In this document: positions 12,230 through 22,826 of the stretch, piece after piece
Position numbering within the stretch: the first letter of the stretch is position 1
Layout: each line of letters opens with the position of its first letter
NCBI RefSeq assembly: GCF_914767665.1
Contig: NC_059502.1
Span: 40,845,812 to 40,909,811 of the forward strand
Source: Harmonia axyridis
Lineage: Eukaryota; Arthropoda; Insecta; Coleoptera; Coccinellidae
Length of the DNA stretch: 64,000 nucleotides
Direction: 5' to 3'
Made by a program: the position numbers and the translations under genes
The notes under the pieces: generated by a model
Told to the model about the DNA's origin: nothing
Databases searched by the model: none
Seen by the model: only the letters and a program-made list of their open reading frames with translations

Positions 12230-13770
12230 CGAACTTTGTATGAATGTAAAATTTTGTTTGTTTTTTTGAAGAAATTTCTTTTCCTAAAACTTGAATTAAA
12301 TTTTTATAAGAACTACGATCTCAGAAAGGAAAAGAAGGTCGTCTTCGTGAAAATTTCAATGAACCATTAACAGTATTAGCTATTTCAGGACTTTGGACTC
12401 TTTATTCCTTTTTTTTTGCTCTTGAAATCAGGTGAATTTCGCTCAATGTAATGAAAAGAAACTTGACCAAACTTTATAATTTCCCCCTGTGTTCAGCGGC
12501 GCTACGTTGTCCTACTTCTGTAACCTAGATAAATGAGGATATTTTGGAAGATCGTACCTCATGCACTCGAATCATGTAATTTTTTTTTGTTTCACAAAAA
12601 TCATAAATATACCAGTCATGAACTCTGAATTAACCTATATCTTTAATGACCCAAAACAAAACACTCATTAATTTTCGTTTTATAACCTATTATTCCTTTT
12701 CCTGGGTCAGAACAATTTTTTTGGAGAATTCTCGTCTCTGATTACTATAAAATTTCTTTCTTCTATTGGTCCTCTAATTCACTTGAAAATCAAAACTTAG
12801 TTGAATAATTACTCGAAAAAAAGATCTGTCCAAGGTCAGATTGGATTTCTTTAAATTTTATCATCCTGGATATTAGACATGAGAACTCAGAATATATTGA
12901 ATTTCTCTCTTACTACAGATGAAGGTCTGTGCTTATAATTTACATCTGGTGTACGCTAATAGTTTCGATTGTCTGGGATACCAACTATTCAATGGCATAG
13001 GCCTTTATTTGGTAACATTTTGGATGTTCCACCATTCACTAATGTACATGCCTAAAACCTCTAGAATTTGCTTCTGAATAAGGATTGGTCAAGTCTATTC
13101 AATTCTTTTACATTTTTAGACCTCAGATTTAAAAGAATAGAAAAATTCGTCGTTTCGCAATTCAGAATCAAACAATAATTGACCAATGAAATAGAGTAAT
13201 GTCTAGAAATGACAATGCATATGAAATATGAAAGCAAGGTTTCAAATGAATAAACTCTGCAATCGATTAAAAAGACGGCATTAAATTTCGAATGTAGAAT
13301 CTTATATTGTTATTATTAGAACTCTTTATTGCTTAATTCATATGTTAGAATCTTATATTCAATTTTTATATTTTTTCATTTAAAAAATCCCAGTTCTATT
13401 CATGTTTCTTTGGACGAATACCAGTTTCTACTATGAAATGAATAATTACAATTCAATTGTATCTATCAATTTCAACATATGTGATCTCCAATTTCAATAT
13501 CTTTTTTCAATTATTCCTGAAAAGTGATCATTCAAACTTTCATTCGTAACTTCACAAATAATTAATTACTCAACTATCTAATCATCATCAGTGAATAGTA
13601 ACGAATATTCATAAATATCAACTACTCACTGAATGGAAAACTATTCACTGAATAGCTAGAAGGCTAATTTCTTAGAGTATATTCTATGTTCTGAGGTAAA
13701 TTTCATAGAAAACTTCAAAAAGGATGAAAGTGTGGCGGCTTCTCATAAAGCTCCACATAGCAACAATAAA
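12230..13770. other. A+T-rich spacer, no gene seen
   Basis: Non-coding sequence shared with 18654-20205 and, up to the right junction, with 25079-26312. It contains many homopolymer tracts. Short direct and inverted copies of TGAATAG/CTATTCA lie near 13590-13660. No open frame is conserved between the units, and I recognise no RNA gene here. Confidence 0.7.
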
Positions 13771-13775
13771 CACAG

Positions 13776-14160
13776 CATTCGGTAGCCTAGACGTTAAGAG
13801 GTAGAATCACTCACCGAGATTCGACAAGGTGCCGGGTTCGAGTCCCGGCGGCTCCCGATAATAATAAATTCCCCAAGCGTCTGTGACACGGCACACACAA
13901 TCATACCAAAGTCACACTGATGAGTCCGGTGTGTGTGCCAGGGACGAAACGCATAAGTAGGCATATGTGCTATCCAACAAAAGTATGTTCGCTTTCTTGG
14001 GTTGGCAGATCGAATGTCCCTATTATCGGGAACAAAAAATAATTTCGGAAATTTGTACATTGGTCGGGAGACACAAAAATAATATTAAAGTAAATATAAT
14101 AATTTAACATAATTGTTATATTCCGCTGAAGATCGAAATGTCGAAATATCAACAGAAAAT
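13776..14160 (+). mobile_element. tRNA-headed retroelement with hammerhead ribozyme, copy 1
   Basis: The head (about 13776-13856) resembles a tRNA gene. An A-box-like TAGCCTAGACG (13783-13793) is followed by a D-arm that can pair GCCT with AGGT. A perfect B box GGTTCGAGTCC (13835-13845) sits in a T-arm hairpin GCCGGG/CCCGGC. The acceptor arms do not pair, so it is not a tRNA but a tRNA-derived Pol III promoter. A complete hammerhead follows at 13877-13952. The tail includes GAAGATCGAAATGTCGAAAT near 14130, which resembles a motif seen in some Penelope-like elements; that link is only a guess. Element ends and target duplications are not clear. The copy in unit 2 probably arose by unit duplication, not a second insertion. 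Confidence 0.6.
13877..13952 (+). ncRNA. Type III hammerhead ribozyme, copy 1
   Basis: All core parts are present in the right order. Stem III is GCGT (13877-13880) paired with ACGC (13949-13952). The cleavage triplet GTC is at 13879-13881. Stem I is TGTGAC (13882-13887) with GTCACA (13911-13916), a perfect 6 bp. The core CTGATGA is at 13917-13923. Stem II is GTCC (13924-13927) with GGAC (13942-13945). GAAA is at 13946-13949, its last A forming the first stem III pair. The 10.1/11.1 pair is the canonical G-C. Cleavage is expected after 13881. Loop I is 23 nt and loop II 14 nt; they share 10 nt of perfect complementarity (13890-13899 with 13930-13939). Stem III is short, as in many genomic hammerheads, so activity might be stronger in a longer or dimeric RNA. 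Confidence 0.88.
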
Positions 14161-14565
14161 GGTTTTCTCATTACCTATGTTATAATGATCAACAGAATTC
14201 AATATTTATTTTTCAGCTTGCCACATCTATCAGAATCAATTATAACCATATATAAGGGGTACATTCGTATTTATCTATGAATATAACCACGCTTAAAATG
14301 AAACCACGGAATGCAGATTACAGAAACCACAAAATACAAATATACCCTCTAGCTACACTAGCGCCTTCTATTTATCCTGTCCGCTGGACACTTTTTCAAT
14401 GCGAACTGTGGACCATAGATTACAATCAAATTAAGCTGGAAATGAAGAAACGAAATACAGATAATTTTGTGGTATTGGAATTTTTTATTTCGAGCACAGT
14501 TTAGAAATTATCTAATTGAAAATTATTATTATTATTATATATATTATTATTGAAATTTAATATGA
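14161..14565. other. A+T-rich spacer, no gene seen
   Basis: Contains a TATATAAG box-like string (14249-14256), a 75-codon open frame beginning at 14277 that is broken by a 1 bp deletion in unit 2, and an (ATT)n tract at about 14525-14552. Nothing here can be supported as a gene. Confidence 0.6.
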
Positions 14566-14603
14566 GGCGCACGCGCACTTCTATATTCTACCTAATAGAC
14601 TAA

Positions 14604-14738
14604 GGGCCAGTTGCATCATTTGCCTAAACATTTATTAAAAATTTAAACGTTGATTACTTTATGATTTCTCAAGAGAAATCAGAAATTAATCAATGTTTAA
14701 ATTTTAATCATTGTTTAGGCAAATGGTGCAACTGGCCC
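14604..14738. mobile_element. Foldback MITE, copy 1
   Basis: A 135 bp element begins GGGCCAGTTGCA and ends TGCAACTGGCCC. Its inverted repeats extend inward through CATTTGCCTAAACA/TGTTTAGGCAAATG and almost to the centre (GATTTCTC-AA-GAGAAATC), giving a near full-length hairpin. It has no coding capacity. CTAA flanks both sides (14600-14603 and 14739-14742) and may be a 4 bp target duplication. Confidence 0.8.
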
Positions 14739-15303
14739 CTAATATAAGGTATATGGCTCGACCTGTACATAGTTAAGACGAAGAAAAATATTCTATGTTC
14801 GTCAACCATGCCGGGTTGACAAATTGTAAGTAACCTCAGTTTAGCGAATATTCTTCCAAGAGTTACTTTATAAACAGTTGTTGAAGTGATATTTCTAGTG
14901 GAAAGTTTCATGTTTAAATAAAAAATTTTTTGAATATGGGGGTATTTTTTTTAATACTAGCTTAGGGTTGTTTTAATTTATTCGAATATTTTCAAATATC
15001 AGTTATATTTCATGTAGTTAGTTTTTTTTTATTGGTTTATGGATTTTCCACCATCATAACGAAAAATTTATTACAATTCATAAAATTTCGACTTTTGAGT
15101 TTCTCTTCATGTTTTCTGGAAGTCATAGACTACTCCATTCAATGAGAAATTGCAGTTTTCCTTAGTTGAAGTTTTTCCTCGAAAACTCCTTAAGTATAGA
15201 ATTTGCTTGAGACCCCTCTCTTTTTATATCTACGTAAAATTGACTGAATGAAAAAAAAAAGATGCGGCGCACGCGCACTTCTATATTTCACCCAATAGAC
15301 AAA

Positions 15304-15438
15304 GAGCCAGTTGCACCATTTGCCTAAACATTAATTAAAAATTTAAACGTTGATTACTCTATGATTTCTCAAGAGAAATCAGAAATTAATCAATGTTTAA
15401 ATTTTAATCAATGTTTAGGCAAATGGTGCAACTTGCCC
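15304..15438. mobile_element. Foldback MITE, copy 2
   Basis: Same 135 bp element in the second half of the 700 bp duplication. Its termini have decayed to GAGCCAG and CTTGCCC. It was copied with its surroundings and is not an independent insertion. Confidence 0.75.
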
Positions 15439-16095
15439 CTAATATTAGGTATATGGCTCGACCTGTACATAGTTAAGAAGAAGAAAAATATTCTATGCTC
15501 GTCAACCATGCCAGGTTGACAAATTGTAAGTAACCTCAGTTCAGCGAACATTCTTCCAAGAGTTACTTCTTAAACAGTTGTTGAAGTGATATTTCTAGTG
15601 GAAAGTTTCATGTTTAAATAGTTAATTGTTTGAATATGGAGGTAAATTTTTTTAATACTAGCTTAGGGTTATTTTCATTTATTCGAATATTTTCGAATAT
15701 CAGTTATATTTCATGTAGTTATTTTTTTTCATTGGTTTATGAATTTTCAACTTTCTTAACGAAAAATTTATTACAATTCCAGAAATTTCGACTTTTTAGT
15801 TTCTTTTCATGTTTTCTGGAAGTCATAGACTACTCCATTCAATGAGAAATTGCAGTTTTCCTTAGTTGAAGTTTTTCCTCGAAAACTCTTCAAGTATAGA
15901 GTTTGCTTGAGACCCCTCTCTTTTTATATCTACGTAAAATTGACTGAATGAATAAAAAAATATAGATTTTTCCAAAAAACTTTTCATTAGAAATCTATAG
16001 GAATCTCTTCAACTTATGAACTGTTCAGCTTATACTCAAGTATTGCCATATTGCTGAAATTATCATCAACCAAGCTATCTGATAATGCAATAATA

Positions 16096-16211
16096 TACTG
16101 GGTGTGCCGTTTGAAATAACTAGGTAGTAATCTGAAATTGTTAAAATTTTCAGCAGAAAATTATTATTAGTTTTCCATAAACAATAAGCCATCGCGGTGA
16201 ATCACCCTGTA
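16096..16211. mobile_element. Possible short TIR element
   Basis: A 116 bp stretch begins TACTGGGTG and ends CACCCTGTA, imperfect 9 bp terminal inverted repeats of a kind common in small insect DNA transposon remnants. It has no coding capacity. It lies about 190 bp before the first recognised USP10 exon of copy 2. Confidence 0.4.
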
Positions 16212-16403
16212 CATCATTATGATTCAGCCTTCTGCTTCCACTGAGGGATATAAATTTCGCCTTACTGGTTTATGACTGTTTTGCAATTATCTCTGGCCAA
16301 GCGTTTTTATAGACTATTTCAAGGGACTTTGGATATACTATATACAGAAATATTATAAATTCCAAAATGATTTCAACTATTATATTGTTATTTTTTTTTT
16401 CAG

Positions 16404-18457
16404 AATCTACATTTCTTGGAGTTAACTCAGTTAGAAGAAGAAGAGGTCCGTATTATAAATAATATATTATTTACCAATTCTAGTGAATACAAATTACCCT
16501 GTAGAGTTAAACAAAAATTTTCTGCAAGTAAGTATAGAGATCTTAAAAGAATTATTCATGGTCAATATGAATATGCAATATAACAATGAATCAACTAATA
16601 TCAACTTTTTCAGAAAATGAGTGTAGAAAATCTGTAATCAATTACAATGGATTATCAATTACAAAACCTATTATCCAGAATGAGATGACAGGAAAACATT
16701 CGAAACCTTCAACTCCCCCCAGTTGAGCTGTAAAAACAGTTGAAATTATTGCAAGAGATAATACAGAGATAATCAAAAATGATACAATTTCCAATAGGAC
16801 AATTGAAAAAATTGAAAGTAGCATCTCGAATAAAAATGAATTTAAAATTGAGGAGCCCACAGTAATTGTATGGAAAAAATCATGGGCTAGTCTATTTGAT
16901 AAAGATGTTAAAACAATATCGAATGAGAAAATAGACAATAAAATTAATGATTCACTTGTAACATCTTTAAAACATACAAAAGTAGTCAAAAAAATAGATT
17001 CAGCCACTCATATGTTAGGAGGTGAGTTCAAAACCATATCTATTTTTATATATTTATCTTACTTTCAACTAACAATTTGCTTACATCTACAGTAGATAAT
17101 TATTTTACTTGGTTGAACCCATTTTACTTGATGAAAAGTGGTATGCTTTGGTTTTCACCTACAAATATCAGTGAAAATTTATGTTTCTATCATGGTTAGT
17201 AATATTTTTTAATTTTCCGAATTTCTCAAGAACTATAAAATTGATGGGACCCAAACCAGTTTTAAACCCAGGGGTTTACGAAACAAAAGTAACTTTCGTT
17301 ATATAAACTCAATATTACAAGCCTTACTTGCTTGCCCACCACTTTGTAATCTCCTCAAACAGCTATCAGAGAACTTCACTCACAATAATGCACTGAAATC
17401 AATAACAATGAGTGAAAATATGTGAGTATAAATTAATATAATTTGCAACTTTGATTGAATAACAATTTTATATACGTATTTTCATTATTCAACCATTCAA
17501 GGTGTAAATTTATGAATAACTTCGATAATCTGCCAATGTAAGACGCAAGTCACGTTCAAAAAAGAAAAACAAGAAGCAAACTTCCGTCAATATAGACAAT
17601 GGCAATTCGTTTGAGGCCTCATCGTTTTATACGATGCTAAACGAAACACTTAGCGATTCTTTCCTTGTTGAAGGCCGACAAGAAGACGCCGAAGAATTCT
17701 TGGGCCTTCTGTTGAATGGACTCAATGATGAAATGATGGGAATAATGAAATTGATTAGCCATGACGAAAATATTCAAGCAGCTAAAAAAGAAGTGAAAAT
17801 AGATGTGGATGATTGGAAAGTTATTGGTCCTAGGAACGAAGGGAATGTAACAAGAGAAATACAAATGGACAAGACACCGATTAGTGATATATTCGGAGGA
17901 CTTCTCTGTTCAAGAATCCATAAAACCGGAGACGAAACTTCAGAAAATATTGAACCATTCCTAACATTGCCATTAAATATTAGGAAAGCAAATAACATAG
18001 CTGAAGCATTAAAAGGCCTTACAACCAAGAACAAACTAAAGGGTCTGACATCATCGAAATGTAAGAAACGGTTGAAGCATGGCAGCAAGTGATGATAGAG
18101 AAGTTGCCTGTAGTTTTAGTATTACATTTGAAATGCTTCGAATACAGAATGAATGGCTGCACTAAAATAATGAAGACTATAGAATTTCCCATCAATCTGC
18201 AGATTGATTTTAGAATATTATCTGGAAGGACGAATACTTCAGCGGAGAGACAATATAAATTAATATCTGTAGTATACCATGTAGGAAAGGAGGCCAGCTA
18301 TGGGCATTATACAGCAGATACCTTCCATTCGGGGTATAATACATGGTTGAGGTTTGATGACTCTAAAATAAACAGAGTTACGGAAGAAGATGTTCTTAAA
18401 CGTCAAGGAGATAGAGTTCCTTATTTATTATTTTATCGAAGAGGTGATACGGTGTGA
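16404..18457 (+). pseudogene. USP10-like deubiquitinase pseudogene, copy 2
   Basis: Exons inferred from splice sites and frame: 16404-16527 (41 codons plus 1 nt, starting NLHFLELTQLEEEE, comparable with the extreme N-terminus of USP10); 16614-about 17022 (KSWASLF); 17220-17421 (Cys-box); and 17512-18457 (GRQEDAEEFLG, FGGLLC, LEKLP-like box, GHYTADTF, WLRFDD, YLLFYRR). Exon phases join correctly, which supports the model. Lesions: TGA at 16724-16726; the acceptor before the Cys-box reads CCG instead of CAG (17217-17219); the catalytic Cys codon is CGT (Arg) at 17297-17299; 1 bp is lost near 17533, giving TAA at 17539-17541; and a second frameshift lies near 18056-18064. No initiator exon or promoter was found upstream. 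It cannot encode an active protease. Confidence 0.92.
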
Positions 18458-18630
18458 AGTGTAAAGATTCATTGATATAGTTGTTAATTTGTACAGATTA
18501 GATTTAAGGATGCTGAACATTGTAATATTTTTCTGTTGTTTCATGAGAAATGCCATGTCTTGTATTTCGGGAGAATATGATTAATTGACTTTACAATGTT
18601 ATATATATGTATATGTATATGTATATAAAA

Positions 18631-18653
18631 AATAAATATTATATTTTAATAAA
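18631..18653 (+). promoter_or_regulatory. Tandem poly(A) signals of USP10 copy 2
   Basis: AATAAA at 18631-18636 and 18648-18653, at the positions matching copy 1, after a TATATG-type dinucleotide tract (about 18600-18628). Confidence 0.65.
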
Positions 18654-20205
18654 CGAACTTTGTATAAATGTAAAATTTTGTTTGTTTTTTTTGAAGAAAT
18701 TTCTTTTCCTAAAACTTAAATTAAATTTTTGCAAGAACTACTATCTCAGAAGGAAAAAAAGATCGTCTTCGTGAAAATTCCAATCAACCATAAACAGTAT
18801 TAGCTATTTCAGGACTTTGGACTCTTTATTCCTTTTTCTTTGCTCTTGAAATCAGGTGAATTTCGCTCAATATAATAAAAAAAAACTTGACCAAACTTTA
18901 TAATTTTCCCCTGTGTTCAGCGGCGCTACGTTCTCCTACTTCTGTAACCTAGATAAATGAGGATATTTTGGAAGATCGTACCTCATGCACTCGAATCATG
19001 TAATTTTTTTTTGTTTCACAAAAAACACAAATATACCAGTATTAAACTCTGAATTAACCTATATCTATAATGACCCAAAACAAAACACTCATTAATTTCC
19101 GTTTTATAACCTATTATTCCTTTTCCTGGGTCAGAACAATTTTTTTGGAGAATTCTCGTCTCTGATTATTATGAAATTTTTTTTTTCTATTGGTCCTCTA
19201 ATTCACTTGAAAATCAAAACTCAGTTGAATAATTACTCAAAAAAAAGTTCTGTCCAAGGTCAGATTGGATTTCTTTAAATTTTATTATCCTGGATATTAG
19301 ACATGAGAACTCAGAATATATTGAATTTCTCTCTTACTACAGTTTAAGGTCTGTGCTTATAATTTACATCTGGTGTACGCTAGTAGTTTCGATTGTCTGG
19401 GATACCAACTATTCAATGGCATAGGCCTCGATTTGGTAACATTTTGGATGTTCCACCATTTACTAATGTACATGCCTAAAACCTCTAGAATTTGCTTCTG
19501 AATAAGGATTGGTTAAGTCTATTCAATTCTTTTACATTTTTAGACCTCAGATTTAAAAGAATAGAAAAATTCGTCGTTTCGCAATTCAGAATCAAACAAT
19601 AATTGACCAATGAAATAGAGTAATGTCTAGAAATGACAATGCATATGAAATATGAAAGCAAGGTTTCAAATGAATAAACTCTGCAATCGATTAAAAAGAC
19701 GGCATTAAATTGCGAATGTAGAATCTTATATTGTTATTATTAGAACTCTTTATTGCTAAATTCATATGTTAGAATCTTATATTCAATTTTTATATTTTTT
19801 TATTTATAAATTCCCAATTCTATTCATGTTTCTTTGGACGAATACCAGTTTCTACTATGAAATGAATAATTACAATTCAATTGTATCTATCAATTTCAAC
19901 ATATGTGATCTCCAATTTCAATATCTTTCTTCAATTATTCCTGAAAAGTGATCATTCAAACTTTCATTCTTAACTTCACAAATGATTAATTACTCAACTA
20001 TCTAATCATCATCAGTGAATAGTAACGAATATTCATAAATATCAACTACTCACTGAATAGAAAACTATTCACTGAATAGCTAGAAGGCTAATTTCTTAGA
20101 GTATATTCTATGTTCTAAGGTAAATTTCATAAAAAACTTCAAAAAGGATGAAAGTGTGGCGGCTTCTCATAAAGCTCCACATAGCAACAATAAACACAGC
20201 ATTCG
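18654..20205. other. A+T-rich spacer, no gene seen
   Basis: Collinear with the spacer of unit 1. A 61-codon open frame near 19766 has no counterpart in the other units. No RNA gene or coding region is recognisable. Confidence 0.7.
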
Positions 20206-20208
20206 GTA

Positions 20209-20590
20209 GCCTAGACGTTAAGAGGTAGACTCACTCACCGTGATGCGACAAGGTGCCGGGTTCGAGTCCCGGCGGCTCCCGATAATAATAAATTTCCCAA
20301 GCGTCTGTGACACGGCACACACAATTATACCAAAGTCACCCTGATGAGTCCGGTGTGTGTGCCAGGGACGAAACGCATAAGTAGGCATATGTGCTATCCA
20401 ACAAAAGTATGTTCGCTTTCTTCGGTTGGCAGATCGAATGTCCCTATTATCGGGAACAAAATATAATTTCGGAAATTTGTACTTTGGTCGGGCGACACAA
20501 AAATAATATTAAAGTAAATATAATAATTTAACATAATTGTTATATTCCGCTAAAGATCGAAATGTCGAAATATCAACAGAAAATGGTTTT
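20209..20590 (+). mobile_element. tRNA-headed retroelement with hammerhead ribozyme, copy 2
   Basis: Unit-2 copy of the composite element. The A-box-like region is near 20217, the perfect B box GGTTCGAGTCC is at 20259-20269 in the same T-arm hairpin, the hammerhead is at 20301-20376, and the GATCGAAATGTCGAAAT tail motif is near 20553. Both promoter boxes are kept. Confidence 0.6.
20301..20376 (+). ncRNA. Type III hammerhead ribozyme, copy 2 (one stem I change)
   Basis: The core matches copy 1: stem III GCGT/ACGC (20301-20304 and 20373-20376), GTC cleavage triplet at 20303-20305, stem I TGTGAC (20306-20311), CTGATGA at 20341-20347, stem II GTCC/GGAC (20348-20351 and 20366-20369), GAAA at 20370-20373. 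The 3' strand of stem I reads GTCACC instead of GTCACA. This breaks the base pair next to the cleavage site (T20306 with C20340). The 10 nt loop I/loop II complementarity is unchanged. Activity is expected to be lower than in copy 1. Confidence 0.82.
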
Positions 20591-20988
20591 CTCATTACCT
20601 ATGTTATAATTATCAACAGAATTTAATATTTATTTTTCAGCTTGCCACATCTATCAGAATCAATTATAACCATATATAAGGGGTACATTTGTATTTATCT
20701 ATGAATATAACCACGCTTAACATGAAACCACGGAATGCAGATTACAGAAACCACAAAATACAAATATACCCCTAGCTACACTAGCGCCATCTATTTATCC
20801 TGTCCGCTGGACATTTTTTCAATGCGAACTGTGGACCATAGATTACAATAAAATTAAGCTGGAAATGAAGAAACGAAATACAGATAATTTTGTGGGATTG
20901 GAATTTTTTATTTCGAGCACAGTTTAGGAACTATCTGTTTGAAAATTATTATTATGATTATATATATTATTATTGAAATTTAAAATGA
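20591..20988. other. A+T-rich spacer, no gene seen
   Basis: Matches 14161-14565 of unit 1. The box-like TATATAAG recurs at 20673-20680. The open frame seen in unit 1 is interrupted here by a 1 bp deletion, so it is not under coding constraint. Confidence 0.6.
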
Positions 20989-21026
20989 GGCGCACGCGCA
21001 CTTCTATATTCTACCCAATAGACTAA

Positions 21027-21161
21027 GGGCCAGTTGCACCATTTGCCTAAACATTAATTAAAAATTTAAACGTTGATTACTCTATGATTTCTCAAGAGAA
21101 ATCAGAAATTAATCAATGTTTAAATTTTAATCAATGTATAGGCAAATGGTGCAACTGGCCC
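21027..21161. mobile_element. Foldback MITE, copy 3
   Basis: 135 bp near-palindrome with intact GGGCCAGTTGCA/TGCAACTGGCCC ends and CTAA on both sides (21023-21026 and 21162-21165). This is the best preserved of the four copies. Confidence 0.8.
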
Positions 21162-21726
21162 CTAATATAAGGTATATGGCTTGACCTGTACATAGTTAAG
21201 ACGAAGAAAAATATTCTATGTTCGTCAACCATGCCGGGTTGACAAATTGTAAGTAACCTCAGTTTAGCGAATATTCTTTCAAGAGTTACTTTATAAACAG
21301 TTGTTGAAGTGATATTTCTAGTGGAAAGTTTCATGTTTAAATAGAAAATTGTTTGAATATGGAGGTAATTTTTTCAATACTAGCTTAGGGTTGTTTTAAT
21401 TTATTCGAATATTTTCAAATATCAGTTATATTTCATGTAGTTAGTTTTTTTTTATTGGTTTATGGATTTTCAACCATCATAACAAAAAATTTATTACAAT
21501 TCATGAAATTTCGACTTTTTAGTTTGTTTTCATGTTTTCTGGAAGTCATAGACTACTCCATTCAATGAGAAATTGCAGTTTTCCTTAGTTGAAGTTTTTC
21601 CTCGAAATCTCCTTAAGTATAGAATTTGCTTGAGACCCCTCTCTTTTTATATCTACGTAAAATTGACTGAATGAACAAAAAAATATGCGGCGCACGCGCA
21701 CTTCTATATTTTACCCAATAGACAAA

Positions 21727-21861
21727 GGGCCAGTTGCACCATTTGCCTAAACATTAATTAAAAATTTAAACGTTGATTACTCTATGATTTCTCGAAAGAA
21801 ATCAGAAATTAATCAATGTTGAAATTTTAATCAATGTTTAGGCAAATGGTGCAACTTGCCC
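21727..21861. mobile_element. Foldback MITE, copy 4
   Basis: 135 bp copy in the second half of the 700 bp duplication. The left end is GGGCCAG and the right end has decayed to CTTGCCC, as in copy 2, so that decay predates the unit duplication. Confidence 0.75.
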
Positions 21862-22518
21862 CTAACATTAGGTATATGGCTCGACCTGTACATAGTTAAG
21901 AAGAAGAAAAATATTCTATGTTCGTCAACCATGCCGGGTTGACAAATTGAAAGTAACCTCAGTTTAGCGAACATTCTTCAAAGAGTTACTTTATAAACAG
22001 TTGTTGAAGTGATATTTCTAGTGGAAAGTTTCATGTTTAAATAGTTAATTGTTTGAATATGGAGGTAATTTTTTTAATACTAGCTTAGGGATATTTTCAT
22101 TTATTCGAATATTTTCAAAAATCAGTTATATTTTATGTAGTTAGTTTTTTTTTATTGGTTTATGAATTTTCAACTTTCTTAACGAAAAATTTATTACATT
22201 TCAAGAAATTTCGACTTTTTAGTTTCTTTTCATGTTTTCTGGAAGTCATAGACTACTCCATTCAATGAGAAATTGCAGTTTTCCTCAGTTGAAGATTTTC
22301 CTCGAAAAGTCTTCAAGTATAGAGTTTGCTTGAGACCCCTCTCTTTTCATATCTACGTAAAATTGACTGAATGAATAAAAAAATATAGATTTTTCCAAAA
22401 AACTCTTCATTAGATATCTATAGGAATCTCTTCAACTTATGAACTGTTCAGCTTATACTCAAGTATTTCCATATTGCTGAAATTATCATCAACCAAGCTA
22501 TCTGATAATGCAATAATA

Positions 22519-22634
22519 TACTGGGTGTGCCGTTTGAAATAAGTAGGTAGTAATCTGAAATTGTTAAAATTTTCAGCAGAAAATTATTATTAGTTTTCCA
22601 TAAACAATAAGCCATCGCGGTGAATCACCCTGTA
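22519..22634. mobile_element. Possible short TIR element, second copy
   Basis: The 116 bp TACTGGGTG...CACCCTGTA stretch at the equivalent place in unit 2, just before the first recognised exon of USP10 copy 3. Confidence 0.4.
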
Positions 22635-22826
22635 CATCATTATCATTCAGCCTTCTGCTTCCACTGAGGGATATAAATTTCGCCTTACTGGTTTATGACT
22701 GTTTTGCAATTATCTCTGGCCAAGCGTTTTTATAGACTATTTCAAGGGACTTTGGATATACTATATACAGAAATATTATAATTTCCAAAATGATTTCAAC
22801 TATTATTTTGTTATTTTTTTTTTCAG

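Larger units (their letters stand above)
14566..15952. repeat. 700 bp internal tandem duplication, unit 1
   Basis: GGCGCACGCGCACTT occurs at 14566 and again at 15266, exactly 700 bp apart. The sequence then stays collinear through the MITE and on to GACTGAATGA near 15251 and 15951. The two halves differ by scattered substitutions. The same pair is present in unit 2, so this duplication predates the 6.4 kb tandem duplication. Confidence 0.9.
10509..16556 (+). repeat. Island tandem unit 1 (6048 bp)
   Basis: Collinear with 16557-22979 and 22980-26312 at high identity over coding and non-coding parts. Unit 1 is shorter than unit 2 mainly because ~390 bp (an intron plus the start of the last exon) are missing near 11374. 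It starts in the intron between the first and second recognised USP10 exons. That first exon (16404-16527) therefore lies at the end of the unit and serves copy 2. The tandem, intron-containing structure indicates segmental duplication. Confidence 0.92.
20989..22375. repeat. 700 bp internal tandem duplication, unit 2
   Basis: GGCGCACGCGCACTT at 20989 and 21689, again exactly 700 bp apart, with a MITE in each half. It preserves the same structure as 14566-15952. Confidence 0.9.

Noticed and set aside
12057..12269. 70-codon open frame after USP10 copy 1
   Set aside because: It lies in the 3' UTR over the (AT)n tract and poly(A) signals and is not kept in copies 2 and 3.
13776..13856. Functional tRNA gene
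   Set aside because: The B box and T-arm are good but the acceptor arms do not pair and no convincing anticodon arm is seen; better read as a tRNA-derived promoter head.
14249..14504. TATA box plus 75-codon gene
   Set aside because: The frame is broken by a 1 bp deletion in unit 2 and no homology is recognised; TATATAAG is expected by chance in this A+T-rich sequence.
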